64,000 bases of DNA from Xanthomonas euroxanthea (GCF_900476395.1 NZ_UIHB01000001.1:1021385-1085384), one strand, 5' to 3'; positions 27,908-37,276 are shown, counted from the stretch's first letter. Notes: generated from the letters alone by a model not told the origin. A program made the numbers and translations.

Positions 27908-28540
27908 ATGCCCGTCCTGATTCGCGCCCTGGTGTTGCTGATGCTGACCGTCTCGCTGTCCGGTTGCGGCTACAACGCGATCCAGCAGAAGGAAGAAGGC
28001 GTCAAGGCAGGTTGGTCGGAGGTGCTGAACCAGTATCAGCGTCGTGCCGACCTGATTCCCAACCTGGTGCGCACCGTGCAGGGCTATGCCCAGCAGGAGC
28101 GTCAGGTGCTGACCGAAGTGACCAACGCGCGCTCGCGGGTCGGGCAGATCCAGGTCAATGCCGATGACGAAGCCTCGCTGAAACGGTTCCAGCAGGCGCA
28201 GGGCGAGCTCGGCAGCGCGCTGTCGCGCCTGATGGTGGTCAGCGAAAACTATCCGCAGCTCAAATCCGACCAGTCGTTCCGCGATCTGCAGGTGCAACTG
28301 GAAGGCACCGAAAACCGCATCACCGTGGCGCGCGGTCGCTACATCCAGACGGTGCAGGACTACAACACCTACATCCGTTCGTTTCCGCAGGTGATCACCG
28401 CCAAGATCTTCGGCTACCAGCCCAAACCCAACTTCAGCGTGGAAAACGAGGCGCAGATCTCACGCGCACCGCAGGTGGATTTCGGCAACCAGCAGGCGCC
28501 GCAGCAACAGCCTGCGCAGCAACCGCAGCCTGCGCAGTAA
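27908..28540 (+). CDS. lemA: LemA family protein
   Basis: A 210-residue protein with a lipoprotein-like N-terminus (MPVLIRALVLLMLTVSLSGCGYN, Cys 19 as possible lipid site). The LemA core follows: KEEGVKAGWSEVLNQYQRRADLIPNLV, then coiled-coil helices and NRITVARGRYIQTVQDYN. The C-terminus is glutamine- and proline-rich. LemA proteins are membrane-attached with unknown activity. It forms a likely operon with two TPM-domain genes. Confidence 0.88.
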   Translation: MPVLIRALVLLMLTVSLSGCGYNAIQQKEEGVKAGWSEVLNQYQRRADLIPNLVRTVQGYAQQERQVLTEVTNARSRVGQIQVNADDEASLKRFQQAQGELGSALSRLMVVSENYPQLKSDQSFRDLQVQLEGTENRITVARGRYIQTVQDYNTYIRSFPQVITAKIFGYQPKPNFSVENEAQISRAPQVDFGNQQAPQQQPAQQPQPAQ

Positions 28541-28567
28541 CAGCGCTTACCAGGCAGGAGTCAGGCA

Positions 28568-29467
28568 ATGCGGCAAACGCACAGCTGGGTGTTCTGGATG
28601 TTGGCGCTGTTGCTGCTGCCGGCCTCGCTGCTGGCGCAGGACCTTGCAGCCATTCCGCCACTGCGCTCGCCGGTGGTCGATACCACCGGCACATTGGACG
28701 CCACGCAGACCCGGCAACTCGAGCAGCAAGCGCTGGCCCTGCAGCAGCGCAAGGGCGCGCAGTTGCAGATCCTGATCGTACCCACCACCCAGCCGGAGGC
28801 GATCGAGCAGTACACCCAGCGCGTGTTCGACCAGTGGAAGATCGGTCGCAAGGGCGTGGACGACGGCGTGCTGCTGCTGGTGGCCAAGGACGATCGCCGG
28901 GTGCGCATCCAGCCCGGTTACGGCCTAGAGGGCGCGATCCCCGACATTGCCGCCAATCGCATCATTCAGGAGTACCTGGCACCGCGCTTCCGTGAGGGCG
29001 ACTACGCTGGCGGCATCGGCGCTGCGACTGCGACGCTGGCCGGCCTGATCGAGGGCGAGCCCTTGCCGGCGCCGGTCAGCGGGCACGCCGCTGCCGGCAC
29101 GGGCAATGGTTCGGGCGGAGGCGGTGGCTGGATCATGGCCTTGTTCATCGGCTTTGTGGTCGCGATGGTGGCGCGTGGCATCCTCGGCGCCCTGCCGCGG
29201 CCGCTGCGCGCGTTGCTGACCGGCGTCGCGGCCGGCGGCGCTGCCTTGCTGTTTACCTCGCTGCTGTTTGCCAGCGCCGGCGCTGCGGTGATCGGGCTGC
29301 TGGCGGGCCTGGCGTCCGGTTCACCGGGGCGCTTTGTCGGCGGCGGTGGCTGGGGCGGTGGTGGATTCGGCGGCTTTGGAGGCGGTGGTCGCGGCGGTTT
29401 CGGTGGCGGCGGCTGGGGTGGTGGGGGTGGATCATCGGGAGGCGGTGGCGCCTCGGGGAGCTGGTGA
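28568..29467 (+). CDS. TPM-domain membrane protein with glycine-rich tail (YgcG-like)
   Basis: A 299-residue protein with a signal peptide (MRQTHSWVFWMLALLLLPASLLAQ), then a TPM (PF04536-type) domain of about 130 residues with LRSPVVDTTGTLD and GLEGAIPDIAANRIIQEYL. A hydrophobic region lies near residues 180-250. The tail is glycine-rich (GGGGWGGGG-type repeats) ending SGGGGASGSW. It lies 27 bases after lemA and its stop overlaps the start of the next TPM gene. Function is unknown; TPM proteins are often linked to photosystem repair or membrane maintenance in other lineages. Confidence 0.8.
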   Translation: MRQTHSWVFWMLALLLLPASLLAQDLAAIPPLRSPVVDTTGTLDATQTRQLEQQALALQQRKGAQLQILIVPTTQPEAIEQYTQRVFDQWKIGRKGVDDGVLLLVAKDDRRVRIQPGYGLEGAIPDIAANRIIQEYLAPRFREGDYAGGIGAATATLAGLIEGEPLPAPVSGHAAAGTGNGSGGGGGWIMALFIGFVVAMVARGILGALPRPLRALLTGVAAGGAALLFTSLLFASAGAAVIGLLAGLASGSPGRFVGGGGWGGGGFGGFGGGGRGGFGGGGWGGGGGSSGGGGASGSW

Positions 29468-29958
29468 TGCGGTGGCTCAGACACGTTTTCGCGCCCTCGG
29501 CGCAGCGCAGTTTCCCGGCCAGCTGCATGGATGCGATCGCCGCGGCAGTGGCCGCCAGCGAGCGCACCCACACCGGGCAGATCATGGTGGCGGTGGATGC
29601 CGACCTGCCGCTGGAGGCGCTATGGCGTGGGCAGACCGCGCGCCAGCGCGCCGAACAGGTCTTCGCGCAATTGCGCACCTGGGACACCGAGGCCAATAAC
29701 GGGGTACTGCTGTATCTGCTGCTGGCCGACCACGCCATCGAAGTGGTTGCCGACCGCGGCCTGCGCAGCCGGGTGCCGGAGGCGCACTGGGCCGAGGTGT
29801 GCCGGCGCATGCAGCAGTTCCTGCGCGATGGCGAGTACGAGGCGGCGGTGCTGGCCGGGATCGAGGCGGTGACCGCGCTGTTGACCGAGCATTTCCCCGC
29901 CGTCCCCGGCTCCCAGCATGAAGACGAGCTGCCCGATCGTCCCCAGCTCTTAGGCTGA
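29467..29958 (+). CDS. TPM-domain protein
   Basis: A 163-residue protein with one TPM domain: SERTHTGQIMVAVDADLP near residue 30, NNGVLLYLLLADHAIEVVADRGL near 78 and CRRMQQFLRDGEYEAAVLAG near 115. It has no clear signal peptide. It starts at the ATG at 29467, which overlaps the previous stop (TGATG); a GTG one codon earlier is possible. Third gene of the lemA cluster. Confidence 0.78.
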   Translation: MRWLRHVFAPSAQRSFPASCMDAIAAAVAASERTHTGQIMVAVDADLPLEALWRGQTARQRAEQVFAQLRTWDTEANNGVLLYLLLADHAIEVVADRGLRSRVPEAHWAEVCRRMQQFLRDGEYEAAVLAGIEAVTALLTEHFPAVPGSQHEDELPDRPQLLG

Positions 29959-30012
29959 GCGCGCGCGAGGTGTCAGAATAGACGCCTCGCTTTTTTGTGA
30001 TCCGCGGTCCGC

Positions 30013-30903
30013 ATGATCTATCTGCACGCCATCGACCCCATCGCCTTCTCGCTTGGACCGGTGCAGGTGCACTGGTACGGGTTGATGTACCTGGCCGCAT
30101 TCTTCTCTGCCTGGGCACTGGGACGCTCGCGCATCCTGCGCGGCCGCCTGCCGGGTGTGGACATGGACGGATTTTCCGACCTGTTGTTCTACGGCATGCT
30201 CGGCGTGGTGCTGGGCGGGCGCATCGGCTACATGCTGTTCTATGCGTTCGACAGCTTGCTGGCCAACCCATTGATCCTGTTCAAGGTATGGCAAGGCGGC
30301 ATGAGCTTCCACGGCGGCCTGCTGGGCGTGCTGATCGCCTGCGGATTGTGGACGCGCAAGCATCGGCTGCACTTCTTCGACGTGATGGATTTCGTGGCGC
30401 CGCTGGTCCCGTTGGGGCTGGGCTTCGGGAGGCTGGGCAATTTCGTCGGCGGCGAGTTGTGGGGCAAGTTCACCCAGGCCGGTTGGGGCGTGATCTTTCC
30501 GCATGCGCCGGAGCTGGCCAATGTCGCACCAGCGCAAATCCAGGCGCAATACGCTGCCGGTGCGTTGACCCAGTTCGCGCGGCACCCGTCGCAGCTCTAT
30601 GAAGCGGCGCTGGAAGGGGTGGTGATGTTCGTGGTGCTGTGGGCGTTCTCGATGCAGCCGCGCGCCCGCTATGCGGTGTCCGGGTTGTTCGCGCTGCTGT
30701 ACGGCGTGTTCCGCTTCATCGTGGAATTCGTGCGGGTACCGGATGCACCGATCGGCTACCTGGCCTTCAACTGGCTGACGATGGGGCAGATCCTGAGCCT
30801 GCCGTTGATTGCGGTGGGCCTGGTGCTGCTGGCGATGTCGCGCCGCGCGCCGGTGTTGCAGCCGGTGCGGGTGCAGCCTGCGGGCGTGGAGGCGGCCAAG
30901 TGA
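30013..30903 (+). CDS. lgt: Prolipoprotein diacylglyceryl transferase
   Basis: An inner-membrane enzyme of 296 residues that adds diacylglycerol to the lipobox cysteine of prolipoproteins. The Lgt signature is present: [10 protein letters not shown] near residue 75 and [11 protein letters not shown] near 97, with the essential histidine. [16 protein letters not shown] near 140 carries the signature loop, and [13 protein letters not shown] follows near 192. Seven hydrophobic segments are visible. The stop overlaps the thyA GTG start, so thyA may be translationally coupled. Confidence 0.95.
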   Translation: MIYLHAIDPIAFSLGPVQVHWYGLMYLAAFFSAWALGRSRILRGRLPGVDMDGFSDLLFYGMLGVVLGGRIGYMLFYAFDSLLANPLILFKVWQGGMSFHGGLLGVLIACGLWTRKHRLHFFDVMDFVAPLVPLGLGFGRLGNFVGGELWGKFTQAGWGVIFPHAPELANVAPAQIQAQYAAGALTQFARHPSQLYEAALEGVVMFVVLWAFSMQPRARYAVSGLFALLYGVFRFIVEFVRVPDAPIGYLAFNWLTMGQILSLPLIAVGLVLLAMSRRAPVLQPVRVQPAGVEAAK

Positions 30904-31694
30904 AGCCCTATCTGGACCTGCTGCAGCATGTGCTGGAACACGGCGCCGAGAAGTCCGATCGCACCGGCACCGGCACGCGCAGCGTGTTCGGCTGGCAGAT
31001 GCGCTTCGACCTCAACGACGGCTTTCCGCTGGTCACCACCAAGAAGTTGCATCTGCGCTCGATCATCCACGAGCTGCTGTGGTTCCTGCAGGGCGATACC
31101 AATATCGGGTATCTCAAGGACAACCAGGTCCGCATCTGGGACGAGTGGGCCGACGCCGATGGCAATCTCGGCCCGGTCTACGGCAAGCAGTGGCGGCGCT
31201 GGACCGGCCCGGACGGGGTCGAGATCGACCAGATGCAATGGCTGGTGGACGAGATCAAGCGCAACCCGGATTCGCGCCGGCTGGTGATCAGCGCCTGGAA
31301 TGTCGGCGAACTGCCGCAGATGGCATTGATGCCATGCCACAGCCTGTTCCAGTTCTACGTGGTCGACGGCAAACTCAGCTGCCAGCTCTATCAGCGCAGC
31401 GGCGACATCTTTCTGGGCGTGCCGTTCAATATCGCCAGCTATGCCTTGCTGACGCATATGGTGGCGCAGGCGACCGGCCTGGGCGTGGGCGATTTCGTGC
31501 ATACCCTCGGTGATGCGCACCTGTATTCGAACCACTTCGAGCAGGCACGCGAGCAACTGACACGCACCCCGCGCGCGCTGCCGACCTTGCGCCTGAATCC
31601 CGCCGTGACCGATCTGTTCGCATTCCGCTTCGACGACATCGCCATCGAGGGCTACGACCCGCATCCGGCGATCAAGGCACCGGTGGCGGTGTGA
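30900..31694 (+). CDS. thyA: Thymidylate synthase
   Basis: Makes dTMP from dUMP with methylene-tetrahydrofolate. At 264 residues it equals Escherichia coli ThyA. The catalytic cysteine is C146 in [12 protein letters not shown]. Other motifs are [18 protein letters not shown] near residue 20, the [19 protein letters not shown] dUMP-binding segment, and [12 protein letters not shown]. The start is a GTG at 30900-30902 (GTG AAG CCC) overlapping the lgt stop. It works together with folA downstream, which regenerates tetrahydrofolate. Confidence 0.96.
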   Translation: MKPYLDLLQHVLEHGAEKSDRTGTGTRSVFGWQMRFDLNDGFPLVTTKKLHLRSIIHELLWFLQGDTNIGYLKDNQVRIWDEWADADGNLGPVYGKQWRRWTGPDGVEIDQMQWLVDEIKRNPDSRRLVISAWNVGELPQMALMPCHSLFQFYVVDGKLSCQLYQRSGDIFLGVPFNIASYALLTHMVAQATGLGVGDFVHTLGDAHLYSNHFEQAREQLTRTPRALPTLRLNPAVTDLFAFRFDDIAIEGYDPHPAIKAPVAV

Positions 31695-31746
31695 CGAGCG
31701 AGTTGCGGCATGGTTCGTTGGTATTACCTGGGACAACAGGACTGTC

Positions 31747-32034
31747 ATGACCAAGCATTCGATCAAGGCACGGGAAAAACTGGCTGATTCGCTGATGGCA
31801 ATGCAGGCCAGCTTGTTGGTGAATCTCACGAGCATCCTGCTCATCGCACCGATCGGCTTTTTTGGTATTGCCTTGTACAAGGGCGAGCCCCTGCAGCTGA
31901 CGAACGTATTAGGCAGTCAGTCTTCAGCGGTGCTGGCGATCATTGCAGTGTTGTACCTCGCCGCTTTCTGCCTCGGAATGATGGGCCGGCACGCCGCGAT
32001 GAAAATCTACAACGCACTGTATCCGGACCGATGA
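31747..32034 (+). CDS. Unrecognised 95-residue membrane protein between thyA and folA
   Basis: Starts MTKHSIKAREKLADSLMA and has two hydrophobic segments, about residues 24-45 (LLVNLTSILLIAPIGFFGIAL) and 61-79 (AVLAIIAVLYLAAFCLGMM), then a basic end (RHAAMKIYNALYPDR). G+C content looks lower than in its neighbours. The stop codon overlaps the folA ATG (ATGA at 32031-32034), and the start lies 52 bases after thyA. I do not recognise the family. Membrane topology suggests a small inner-membrane protein, function unknown. Confidence 0.75.
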   Translation: MTKHSIKAREKLADSLMAMQASLLVNLTSILLIAPIGFFGIALYKGEPLQLTNVLGSQSSAVLAIIAVLYLAAFCLGMMGRHAAMKIYNALYPDR

Positions 32035-32525
32035 AACTGACCTTGATCGTCGCCTTCGACCGCAACAACGCCATTGGCCGCGATAACGAGCTGCCGTGGA
32101 AATTGCCTGACGACCTGAAGCGTTTCAAGGCGCTGACCTTGGGCAAGCCGATCCTGATGGGGCGCAAGACTGCGCAGTCGTTGGGACGTGCCCTACCGGG
32201 GCGTTTGAACCTGGTGCTGACACGTTCGGGGCAGGTGCCGTTTGCGGACATGCAGGCAGTGACGTCGGTCGATGCCGCGATTGCGCAGGCCGAGGCGGCC
32301 GGCGCACAGGAGTTGTGCGTCATTGGTGGCGGCGAGGTGTATCGCCTGACCATGGAACGTGCCGACCTGCTGGCGGTGACCGACGTGGACACCAGCGTGG
32401 AGCAGGCCGACACCTACTTTCCGCCGATCGACCCGGCCGTGTGGGAAGCCGTGCAGCGCGAACCGCATGCGGCCGATGCCCGTCATGCCTTCGCATTCGA
32501 TTACGTGGACTATCGGCGACGCTGA
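32031..32525 (+). CDS. folA: Dihydrofolate reductase
   Basis: Reduces dihydrofolate to tetrahydrofolate with NADPH, 164 residues. Active-site features are LIVAFDRNNAIGRDNELPWKLPDDLKRFK with the Met20-loop region and the conserved acid, GRKTAQSLGRALPGRLNLVLTR for NADPH, and VIGGGEVYRLTM near residue 100. It closes the lgt-thyA operon and converges with apaH, the same neighbours as in Escherichia coli. Confidence 0.95.
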   Translation: MKLTLIVAFDRNNAIGRDNELPWKLPDDLKRFKALTLGKPILMGRKTAQSLGRALPGRLNLVLTRSGQVPFADMQAVTSVDAAIAQAEAAGAQELCVIGGGEVYRLTMERADLLAVTDVDTSVEQADTYFPPIDPAVWEAVQREPHAADARHAFAFDYVDYRRR

Positions 32526-32598
32526 GGCGTGTGCTTCGACTGAAGCGCGGGTGGCTCAGCGCTTGGTTCGATTCATCTGACCAGACCCGTCTCTCAGC

Positions 32599-33561
32599 TC
32601 AGTCAGCAGCAGGAGCGGGCGGGGCGGTATCGGGAGCAGTGGTGGAACCGGCGCTCGCGTTCGCATGGTCCCCGCCGCCACCGCGCTGGCGTTGCCGCCG
32701 GCGCGGTGGCCGGTTGCGCTGCGCGGCCTGCGCCGGCTGCGTGATCGGGATTCCCGGTACCTGCACCACGCGCAATTCGTCGGTATCCAGCTGCAGCGCA
32801 GTGAGCTTGCCGCCCCACACGGCGCCGGTATCGATGGCATGCACGCCCTGGGTGATGGTCAGCCCGAGCGCGGACCAATGCCCGCAGACGATCTTCAGGT
32901 CGCGCTCGACCCGGCCCGGCACTTCGAACCACGGGTACAGGCCCTGTGCCTGCGTCCCCGGCGTGCCCTTGTCATCGGTGGCGATGCGCCCACGTGGGGT
33001 GCAATAGCGCATGCGCGTGAACAGGTTGATGATCGCGCGGCTGCGGTCGTACCCGCTCAGGCCCGGCGACCAGCCCGGCTGGTCGCCGTACATGTTGCGC
33101 AGCAGTTTGCGGTAGCCGCCGCCCTGCAGTTGCTGCTCGACCTCGCGTGCATGTTTCTCGGCCATCTGCGTGGTCCACTTCGGCGCGAGCCCGGCATGGA
33201 TCATCATCCAGCCCAGGTCGCGGTCCACGTGTGCCAGCTTCTGCATCCGCAGCCAGTCGAGCAGCAGGTCGCGGTCTTCGGCCAGCACGATGCGCAGCAG
33301 ATCCGGATTGACCTTGCGCTGCTCTTCTTCCGAGCGCGCGCCGATCGCCAGCAGCGACAGATCATGGTTGCCCAGCACCACCACGCTATGTGCGCGCAGC
33401 GAATGCACCAGGCGCAGCGTTTCCAGCGATTGACCGCCGCGGTTGACCAGGTCCCCGCAGAACCACAAGGTGTCCTGCGCAGGATCGAAGTTGATTTTTT
33501 CCAGCAAGCGCTGGGTGATGTCGTAACACCCCTGCAGATCGCCAATTGCCCAGACGCTCAT
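32599..33561 (-). CDS. apaH: Diadenosine tetraphosphatase, symmetrical, with arginine-rich tail
   Basis: Splits Ap4A to two ADP; ApaH also removes Np4 caps from bacterial RNA. Metallophosphatase motifs are visible: AIGDLQGCYD near residue 5, FCGDLVNRGGQSLET near 33, VLGNHDLSLLAIG near 60, MIHAGLAPKW near 120 and CGHWSALGL near 228. Length is 320 residues against 280 in Escherichia coli. The extra C-terminus is arginine-rich (PPRRRQRQRGGGGDH) and then Ala/Pro/Thr-rich. It is the last gene of the lptD-surA-pdxA-rsmA-apaG-apaH operon. Confidence 0.93.
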   Translation of the reverse strand: MSVWAIGDLQGCYDITQRLLEKINFDPAQDTLWFCGDLVNRGGQSLETLRLVHSLRAHSVVVLGNHDLSLLAIGARSEEEQRKVNPDLLRIVLAEDRDLLLDWLRMQKLAHVDRDLGWMMIHAGLAPKWTTQMAEKHAREVEQQLQGGGYRKLLRNMYGDQPGWSPGLSGYDRSRAIINLFTRMRYCTPRGRIATDDKGTPGTQAQGLYPWFEVPGRVERDLKIVCGHWSALGLTITQGVHAIDTGAVWGGKLTALQLDTDELRVVQVPGIPITQPAQAAQRNRPPRRRQRQRGGGGDHANASAGSTTAPDTAPPAPAAD

Positions 33562-33589
33562 CGCGTGCGCTCCATCAGTCCAGCATCCA

Positions 33590-33973
33590 TCAGTGCAGCG
33601 TCCTGGGTACGCTCAGCACGAAGGAGGCGATCGGGGCGGTGAATTCGGTGCCATCGTCGGCCACCATGTCGTAGTGGCCTTGCATCTGCCCCTGCTCGGT
33701 CTCCAGCAGCACGCCGGAGGTATAACTGAACGCCTCGCCGGGACGCAGCCAGGGTTGCTCGCCGACCACGCCTTCGCCATCCACCCGCTCGGTGCGTCCG
33801 TTGGCGTCGGTGATCTGCCAGTGACGCGCGACCAGGCGCGCGGGCACGGCGCCCGCGTTCTGGATGCGGATGCTGTAGGCGAAGGCATAGCGGCCTTCGT
33901 CGGGGGTCGACTGATGGGCGAGGAAGCGGGGCGACACCTCGACCTCGACCCGGTAGCGTGGATCATCGTGCAT
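33590..33973 (-). CDS. apaG: ApaG family protein
   Basis: A 127-residue beta-sandwich protein of the ApaG/DUF525 family: [23 protein letters not shown] at the N-terminus, [23 protein letters not shown] near residue 49, and [20 protein letters not shown] near 67. Its role is not well defined; it is encoded between rsmA and apaH in many proteobacteria, as here, with 28 bases to apaH. Confidence 0.93.
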   Translation of the reverse strand: MHDDPRYRVEVEVSPRFLAHQSTPDEGRYAFAYSIRIQNAGAVPARLVARHWQITDANGRTERVDGEGVVGEQPWLRPGEAFSYTSGVLLETEQGQMQGHYDMVADDGTEFTAPIASFVLSVPRTLH

Positions 33974-34009
33974 GCGGAAAGTCTAAAGAAAACCGTGTGG
34001 GAGCGGCGC

Positions 34010-34798
34010 TCAAGCCAGCTCGACATTGGCCAGACGGATGAAATCCGCGACCTCGAGTTGTTCGGCGCGTGCATCCGGGCGGACCTGCGCGGCCTCGAAA
34101 TGGGCGGGCACGCAGACGTTGGACAAGGCATTGCGCAGGGTCTTGCGACGCTGGCCGAAGCCGGCGCGCACCACGTCGGCAAAGCGCCGCCGATCCCTGA
34201 TCAGCACCGTGGCCGGATCGCGCGGCACCAGCCTCACCACCGCCGAGTCCACCTTCGGTGGCGGCCGGAATGCGCCCGGCGGCACCACGAACAGTGCGGT
34301 CACCTCGCAATACGCCTGCAGCATCACGCTCAACCGCCCGTACACCTTGCTGCCGGGGCCGGCGGCCATGCGGTCGACCACTTCCTTTTGCAGCATGAAG
34401 TGCATGTCGGCCACCGCTGCGGCATGGTCCAGCGCATGGAACAGGATCGGCGAGGAGATGTTGTAGGGCAGGTTGCCGACCAAGCGGATCGGCGTGCCAT
34501 CGGCCAGCGCAGTGAAATCCACACTGAGCACATCGCGATGGATGATGCTCAGCGCGCCGATCGGTGCGGCCGCCTCGGTCAATGGGGCGATCAGGTCGCG
34601 GTCGAATTCGATCACGGTCAGGGCGCCGTGCTTGCGCAGCAGCGGAAAGGTGATCGCGCCCTGACCAGGGCCGATTTCGACCAGGTGCTGGCCGGCGCGC
34701 GGGTCCACCGCCTGCACGATGCGGTCGATGTAATACCGGTCGGCAAGAAAGTGCTGGCCAAGCGACTTCTTGGCCGGTGCGCTGAAAGAATGATTCAT
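34010..34798 (-). CDS. rsmA: 16S rRNA dimethyladenosine transferase
   Basis: KsgA/RsmA dimethylates two adenosines near the 3' end of 16S rRNA during small-subunit assembly, using SAM. The 262-residue protein has KKSLGQHFLADRYYIDRIV at the N-terminus, motif I LVEIGPGQGAITFPLL, the catalytic NLPYNISSPILF near residue 113, and a C-terminal FGQRRKTLRNAL segment. It follows pdxA by 113 bases and precedes apaG by 36. Confidence 0.95.
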   Translation of the reverse strand: MNHSFSAPAKKSLGQHFLADRYYIDRIVQAVDPRAGQHLVEIGPGQGAITFPLLRKHGALTVIEFDRDLIAPLTEAAAPIGALSIIHRDVLSVDFTALADGTPIRLVGNLPYNISSPILFHALDHAAAVADMHFMLQKEVVDRMAAGPGSKVYGRLSVMLQAYCEVTALFVVPPGAFRPPPKVDSAVVRLVPRDPATVLIRDRRRFADVVRAGFGQRRKTLRNALSNVCVPAHFEAAQVRPDARAEQLEVADFIRLANVELA

Positions 34799-34911
34799 GC
34801 GCGCAGTTTAACGTGGCAGCGCCTGCACGCGGTGCCGGTTCTGCGCCTGCAAGACGCGACAGACGGGCTGCGTGCACGCGGCGCACCGTTGAGCGCGGCA
34901 ATCGCCGTTGC

Positions 34912-35880
34912 TCAGTCGCGTTTCGCCAGACGCGCGCACAGGTCGGTGGCCGCCATCAGGCTGGACAGGTCGGCAAGACCGCGCCCGGCCAGTTCCAGCG
35001 CGGTGCCGTGATCGACCGCCACGCGCGGATACGGCAGGCCGAGCGTGATGTTGACCGCCTGCTCGAAACCGCTGTACTTGAGCACCGGCAGGCCTTGATC
35101 GTGATACATCGCCACCACCGCATCGAAACCGGTGAGCTTCTGCGGCAAGAATGCGGTATCGGCCGGCAGCGGGCCGATCAGCTGCATGCCGTCGCCGCGT
35201 AGCTGCTCCAGCACCGGAGTGATGATGTCCAGTTCCTCGCGGCCCAGGTGCCCGTCTTCGCCGGCATGCGGGTTGAGGCCAAGCACCGCGATGCGCGGGC
35301 GCTCCAGGCCGAAGTCGCGTCGCAGTGCAGCGTCGGTGATGCGCAGGCAGCGCGTGACGGTGTCGGCGGTGATCGCATCGGCCACTGCGCGCAGCGGCAG
35401 ATGGGTGGTCACCAGGGCGACGCGCACGATGGCATTGGCCAGCATCATCACCACCGGGCAGCCCGCCTGTTCGGCCAGCAGCTCGGTGGTGCCGGTATAG
35501 GGAATGCCGCCGGCATTGATCACCGCCTTGTGCACCGGGCCGGTGACGATGCCTTGCAGCCTGCCGGACAGGCAGTCGCCGGCGGCGCCACGCAGGCCGG
35601 CAATCACCGCTGCCGCGTTGGCGGGGTCGGGCGTGCCAAAGCGGGTCGCCACGGCCTGGCGGATCGGATGCAGCGGCAGGTCGCCGGGCGCACGCGCGCG
35701 CTGGTCCGGATCGAGCAACCGCACAGACAAGGACAGCGCCTTTGCGGCGCTGTGCAGGGTGTCCGGATCGGCGTAGGCGACCAGGTGGGCGTCCGAGCGC
35801 GGCCGCTGGGCAAGCCGGACGCATAGTTCCGGCCCGATCCCGGCCGGCTCGCCTGGCACCAGCGCGAGCGACGGGAGCAT
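34912..35880 (-). CDS. pdxA: 4-hydroxythreonine-4-phosphate dehydrogenase
   Basis: An NAD-dependent enzyme of pyridoxal 5'-phosphate synthesis, 322 residues. It begins MLPSLALVPGEPAGIGPEL, the PdxA N-terminal motif. The substrate and metal-binding region includes GPVHKAVIN and TGTTELLAE near residue 130, LNPHAGEDGHLG near 200, and MYHDQGLPVLKY near 260 with the metal-binding histidine. I start at the ATG at 35878-35880, 4 bases after the surA stop; 28 upstream in-frame residues overlap the end of surA. Confidence 0.94.
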   Translation of the reverse strand: MLPSLALVPGEPAGIGPELCVRLAQRPRSDAHLVAYADPDTLHSAAKALSLSVRLLDPDQRARAPGDLPLHPIRQAVATRFGTPDPANAAAVIAGLRGAAGDCLSGRLQGIVTGPVHKAVINAGGIPYTGTTELLAEQAGCPVVMMLANAIVRVALVTTHLPLRAVADAITADTVTRCLRITDAALRRDFGLERPRIAVLGLNPHAGEDGHLGREELDIITPVLEQLRGDGMQLIGPLPADTAFLPQKLTGFDAVVAMYHDQGLPVLKYSGFEQAVNITLGLPYPRVAVDHGTALELAGRGLADLSSLMAATDLCARLAKRD

Positions 35881-35884
35881 CGAA

Positions 35885-37276
35885 TCAGCGCGTCGGCTGT
35901 GCCGGCGGCGGGGGCGGTGCGGCAGGATCGGCCGGCTTGGCTGGTGCCGCAGTGGCATCGCCATCGGCGCGGTCGCCGGTGCGGAAGCTCACGTAGGCTT
36001 CGCCGCGCAGCTCCTGCAGGTAGCGGTTGTACTCTTCTTCCAGCTTGCGGCGGCCGATCGTTTCACGGATCTGCGCACGCTGGCTCTCGGCACTGACGTC
36101 GGTCTGACGGCTGCCCACGCGCTGCACGATGTGCCAGCCCGCCTGGGTGCGGAACGGCTCGGACACCGCGCCATCGGCCAGGCCTTCGACCTGCTTGCCG
36201 AAGTCCGGGCCAAACGCATCGGCCGGGAACCAGCCCAGATCGCCACCCTGGCCACGGCTGTTGGTGTCTTCGGACGACTCCTTCGCAACCGCCTGGAAGT
36301 CGGCGCCGCCGGTGATACGCGCACGCAGCGTGTCGATCTTGGCCTTTGCCTGCGCTTCGGTCTGGTTGTCGCCGATGCGCACCAGAATGTGGCGGGCGTT
36401 GTACTCGGTGACCAGCTTCTTCTCGCCGCCGGCATTGGCGTCGCGCATTTCCACCAGCTTGAGCAGCTGGAAACCGCTCGGACCACGCAATGGACCGGCC
36501 ACCTGGCCAGGCTGCATGTCGCGGATCAACTGGGCGAATGCGTTCGGGATTTCGTCCAGGCTGCGCCAGCCCAGATCGCCGCCTTCCAGCGCATTGGGGC
36601 TGTCGGAATACCGTACCGCGGCTGCCGAGAAATCCAGCTCGCCCTTGTCGATCAATGCCTTGACGCCATCGACCTTCTTCTGGCCGGTGGCGATCTGATC
36701 GGCGGTTGCGCCTTCCGGCAGGCCCACCAGGATGTGCGCCAGGTGGTACTGGCTGCCGGTGGTGGCCTGCTGCGCCAGCGCGGTATCCACTTCGCCTTCG
36801 CTCACGCTGATGCGGCTCTGCGCAAAGCTCTGCCGCAACCGCTGCACGATGATTTCGTCGCGTACCGAGGCGCGGAAGTCGCCATAACCCATGCCGTCGG
36901 CCGCCAGCTTTTGCCGCAGGCCGTCCACGGTGGTGCCGTTCTGCTGGGCGATGCTGGCGATGGCGCGGTTGAGTTCCTCGTCGCTGACGCGGATGCCGCT
37001 GCCATCGGCGCGGCCGACCTGCAGCTTGACCAGGACCAGACGCTCGAGCACCTGACGCTGCAGGACATCGTCCGGCGGCAGCTGGTTCTCCCGGCCGGCG
37101 TACTGCGACTTGACGTTGCGCACTGCGCGATCAAGCTCGCTCTGCAGCACCACGTCTTCGTCGACGATGGCGGCAATGCGATCCAGCGGCTGGGATTGCT
37201 GCGCCGAGGCCAACGGCGAGAGCGTGCTGGTGAGTACCAGCAGCGAGGCGAGAACAACGGAGAAAGGCTTGGTCAT
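35885..37276 (-). CDS. surA: Periplasmic chaperone/peptidyl-prolyl isomerase SurA
   Basis: A chaperone for outer-membrane proteins, 463 residues. The signal peptide is MTKPFSVVLASLLVLTSTLSPLASAQ. The N-terminal SurA domain follows, then two parvulin domains: the first near residues 175-275 with YHLAHILVGLP and EGGDLGWRSLDEIP, the second near 290-390 with YNARHILVRIGD and GGDLGWFPADAFG. The C-terminus carries a proline-rich tail (PAAPPPPPAQPTR). The ATG overlaps the lptD stop (ATGA at 37273-37276). Confidence 0.95.
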   Translation of the reverse strand: MTKPFSVVLASLLVLTSTLSPLASAQQSQPLDRIAAIVDEDVVLQSELDRAVRNVKSQYAGRENQLPPDDVLQRQVLERLVLVKLQVGRADGSGIRVSDEELNRAIASIAQQNGTTVDGLRQKLAADGMGYGDFRASVRDEIIVQRLRQSFAQSRISVSEGEVDTALAQQATTGSQYHLAHILVGLPEGATADQIATGQKKVDGVKALIDKGELDFSAAAVRYSDSPNALEGGDLGWRSLDEIPNAFAQLIRDMQPGQVAGPLRGPSGFQLLKLVEMRDANAGGEKKLVTEYNARHILVRIGDNQTEAQAKAKIDTLRARITGGADFQAVAKESSEDTNSRGQGGDLGWFPADAFGPDFGKQVEGLADGAVSEPFRTQAGWHIVQRVGSRQTDVSAESQRAQIRETIGRRKLEEEYNRYLQELRGEAYVSFRTGDRADGDATAAPAKPADPAAPPPPPAQPTR

